Shown: positions 5,577-6,709 of the stretch, in pieces
Position numbering within the stretch: the stretch's first letter is position 1
Layout: every line of letters begins with the position of its first letter
NCBI GenBank assembly: GCA_902778205.1
Contig: CACYWX010000177.1
Location: 1 to 6,709, forward strand
Length of the DNA: 6,709 bases
DNA from: an uncultured Ruminococcus sp.
Lineage (GTDB): Bacteria; Bacillota; Clostridia; Oscillospirales; CAG-272
Direction of reading: 5' to 3'
Notes under the pieces: generated by a model
Databases searched by the model: none
What the model was told of the DNA's origin: nothing
What the model saw: the letters and a program-made list of their open reading frames with translations, nothing else
Translations under genes and position numbers: made by a program

Positions 5577-6709
5577 ATGAAACGAACGATTCCGTGGATC
5601 CTCGCGCTCACCCTGTTTTTCGCGTCCCTCCCGTCCTGCTCCGACGCGCCCGGTGCGGACGGAACAGCCGACGGCGCGGGGACCGGATCCGATCCTGCCT
5701 CGACGGCGGGGCAGGAGGAGACGGCTGAGCCCGAGCCGGATCCCTACGATTACGCCCGGGAGGTCTTCGATGCCATACCGGACGCGGATTTCGAGGGGGC
5801 GGACTTCGGCATCGCGTCCCAGGCGGCCACCGGAAACTCCGAAAAGGAGATCTGGGTGGAGGAGCTGACCGGGGATGTGGTGAACGACGCGGTGTACAAC
5901 CGGAACCTGGCGGTGAATTCCCGGTTCAACTGCAATATCACCCTGACCCCCGGCGACGTGAACTCCATCGTTCGGCAGGCCGTGACCTCGGGGGATTCCT
6001 CCTATAAGATCGTGTTCCCCAACATGGCCACCGCCGCTTCCCTGGCCCAGCAGGGCTTTCTGACGGACTACATGAAGATGGACGGGCTGAACCTCACCGA
6101 TGCCTGGTGGGATCAGGGCACACTGGCCATGCAGATCGAGGGCAGGGTCTTCTTCATGAACGGGGACATCAATTATCTCGACAACGACGTCACCTACATC
6201 CAGCTCTTCAACAAGCAGCTCATCGCTGACGTGGGGCTGGACGTGCCCTACGATCTGGTGCGGGAGGGGAAGTGGACCATCGACGCCTTCCGGCAGATGT
6301 GCGTGAACGTCACCACGGACCTGGACGGCGACGGCAGCTACACGGACCGGGACCGCTACGGCTACGTCACCACGAACGAGGGCCCCTGCACCTTCTTCTA
6401 CGGCTCCGGCCTGACCCTGGTCAGCTATGATTCCGACGGGCATCCCGTTCTGGACGTGGACATGGACAAGACCGTGGCCGCGCTGGAAAAGGTGGTGCGC
6501 ATCGTGTCGGAGGACAACATCACCCACATCCCCTCCGACGTGGCGGTCGGCAAGGCCATGTTCATGGAGGACCGGGTCCTGTTCTACGGCGAGGTGCTCA
6601 GCTACATCGTCAACGTCCGGGACATGGAGACCGCCTTCGGCGTGCTGCCCATCCCGAAATACGACGAGGGGCAGGAGAAGTACTACACCTACTGCAACGC
6701 CATCGCCTC
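5577..6709 (+). CDS. Lipoprotein extracellular solute-binding protein, second of the tandem pair, C-terminus cut by window edge
   Basis: The first 377 residues are present and the gene runs off the right edge. A full paralogue would be near 500 residues, so about three quarters is visible. A lipoprotein signal (MKR, a hydrophobic core, then LPSC) places the lipidated cysteine at C21, the same position as in its neighbour, followed by a Gly/Ala/Glu tether to about residue 56. Shared segments in the same order are EELTGDVVNDAVY (95-107), SRFNCNI (115-121), TSGDSSY (137-143), GKWTID (231-236), an EF-hand-like loop at 248-259 (D248, D250, D252, S254, T256, D259), FYGSGLTLVSYDSDGHPV (274-291), and FGVLPIPKYDEGQEKYY (354-370). 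It follows the first gene by 56 bases with no terminator seen, so co-transcription is likely. The sequences have diverged well beyond a recent duplication, suggesting different ligands. The ligand is unknown. Confidence 0.88.
   Translation, partial: MKRTIPWILALTLFFASLPSCSDAPGADGTADGAGTGSDPASTAGQEETAEPEPDPYDYAREVFDAIPDADFEGADFGIASQAATGNSEKEIWVEELTGDVVNDAVYNRNLAVNSRFNCNITLTPGDVNSIVRQAVTSGDSSYKIVFPNMATAASLAQQGFLTDYMKMDGLNLTDAWWDQGTLAMQIEGRVFFMNGDINYLDNDVTYIQLFNKQLIADVGLDVPYDLVREGKWTIDAFRQMCVNVTTDLDGDGSYTDRDRYGYVTTNEGPCTFFYGSGLTLVSYDSDGHPVLDVDMDKTVAALEKVVRIVSEDNITHIPSDVAVGKAMFMEDRVLFYGEVLSYIVNVRDMETAFGVLPIPKYDEGQEKYYTYCNAIA

Noticed and set aside
5352..6527. 391-codon minus-strand open frame opposite the two binding proteins
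   Set aside because: It crosses the intergenic gap between two real genes and has antisense-type composition with no domain.

Overview
The window is GC-rich, with mostly G or C at third codon positions, and AT-rich only in the short promoter regions. Several features point to a bacterium of the Firmicutes, probably a gut-type, GC-rich member of the Clostridia (for example an Oscillospiraceae relative). These are strong GGAGG ribosome binding sites, sigma-A type promoters with extended -10 elements, lipoprotein solute-binding proteins with acidic tethers and PKYDE-type motifs, and a cytosolic Cys-type sulfatase. The phylum call is inference from style, not from a marker gene.

Layout: there are five protein genes, two of them cut by the window edges. 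On the minus strand, reading right to left, are a sulfatase-superfamily hydrolase (3832 to 2351), an XRE-type helix-turn-helix regulator fused to a class I SAM-dependent methyltransferase (2223 to 1249), and the first 376 codons of an AMP-forming acyl-CoA synthetase (1129 to the left edge). On the plus strand are two tandem, related lipoprotein solute-binding proteins (4033 to 5520, and 5577 to beyond the right edge). The 200-base divergent region 3833-4032 carries a promoter in each direction. Each minus-strand gene appears to have its own sigma-A promoter, so they look like three single-gene units rather than one operon. The two binding-protein genes are 56 bases apart with no terminator seen between them and are probably co-transcribed.

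How it may work together (inference): the divergent sulfatase and the pair of sugar-type binding lipoproteins could form a small uptake and degradation locus for a sulfated or phosphorylated, probably carbohydrate, substrate. It would be captured at the cell surface, imported, and hydrolysed in the cytoplasm. No ABC permease or ATPase is visible, so this depends on genes beyond the right edge or elsewhere. The regulator-methyltransferase fusion and the acyl-CoA synthetase have no clear link to that locus.

No RNA genes, CRISPR arrays, insertion sequences, attachment sites or origins were seen. All intergenic gaps are 200 bases or shorter. The most unusual items are the HTH-methyltransferase fusion with small palindromes at its promoter, the sulfatase metal site that resembles phosphonate monoester hydrolases and choline sulfatases more than classical arylsulfatases, and an EF-hand-like loop kept at the same place in both binding proteins.
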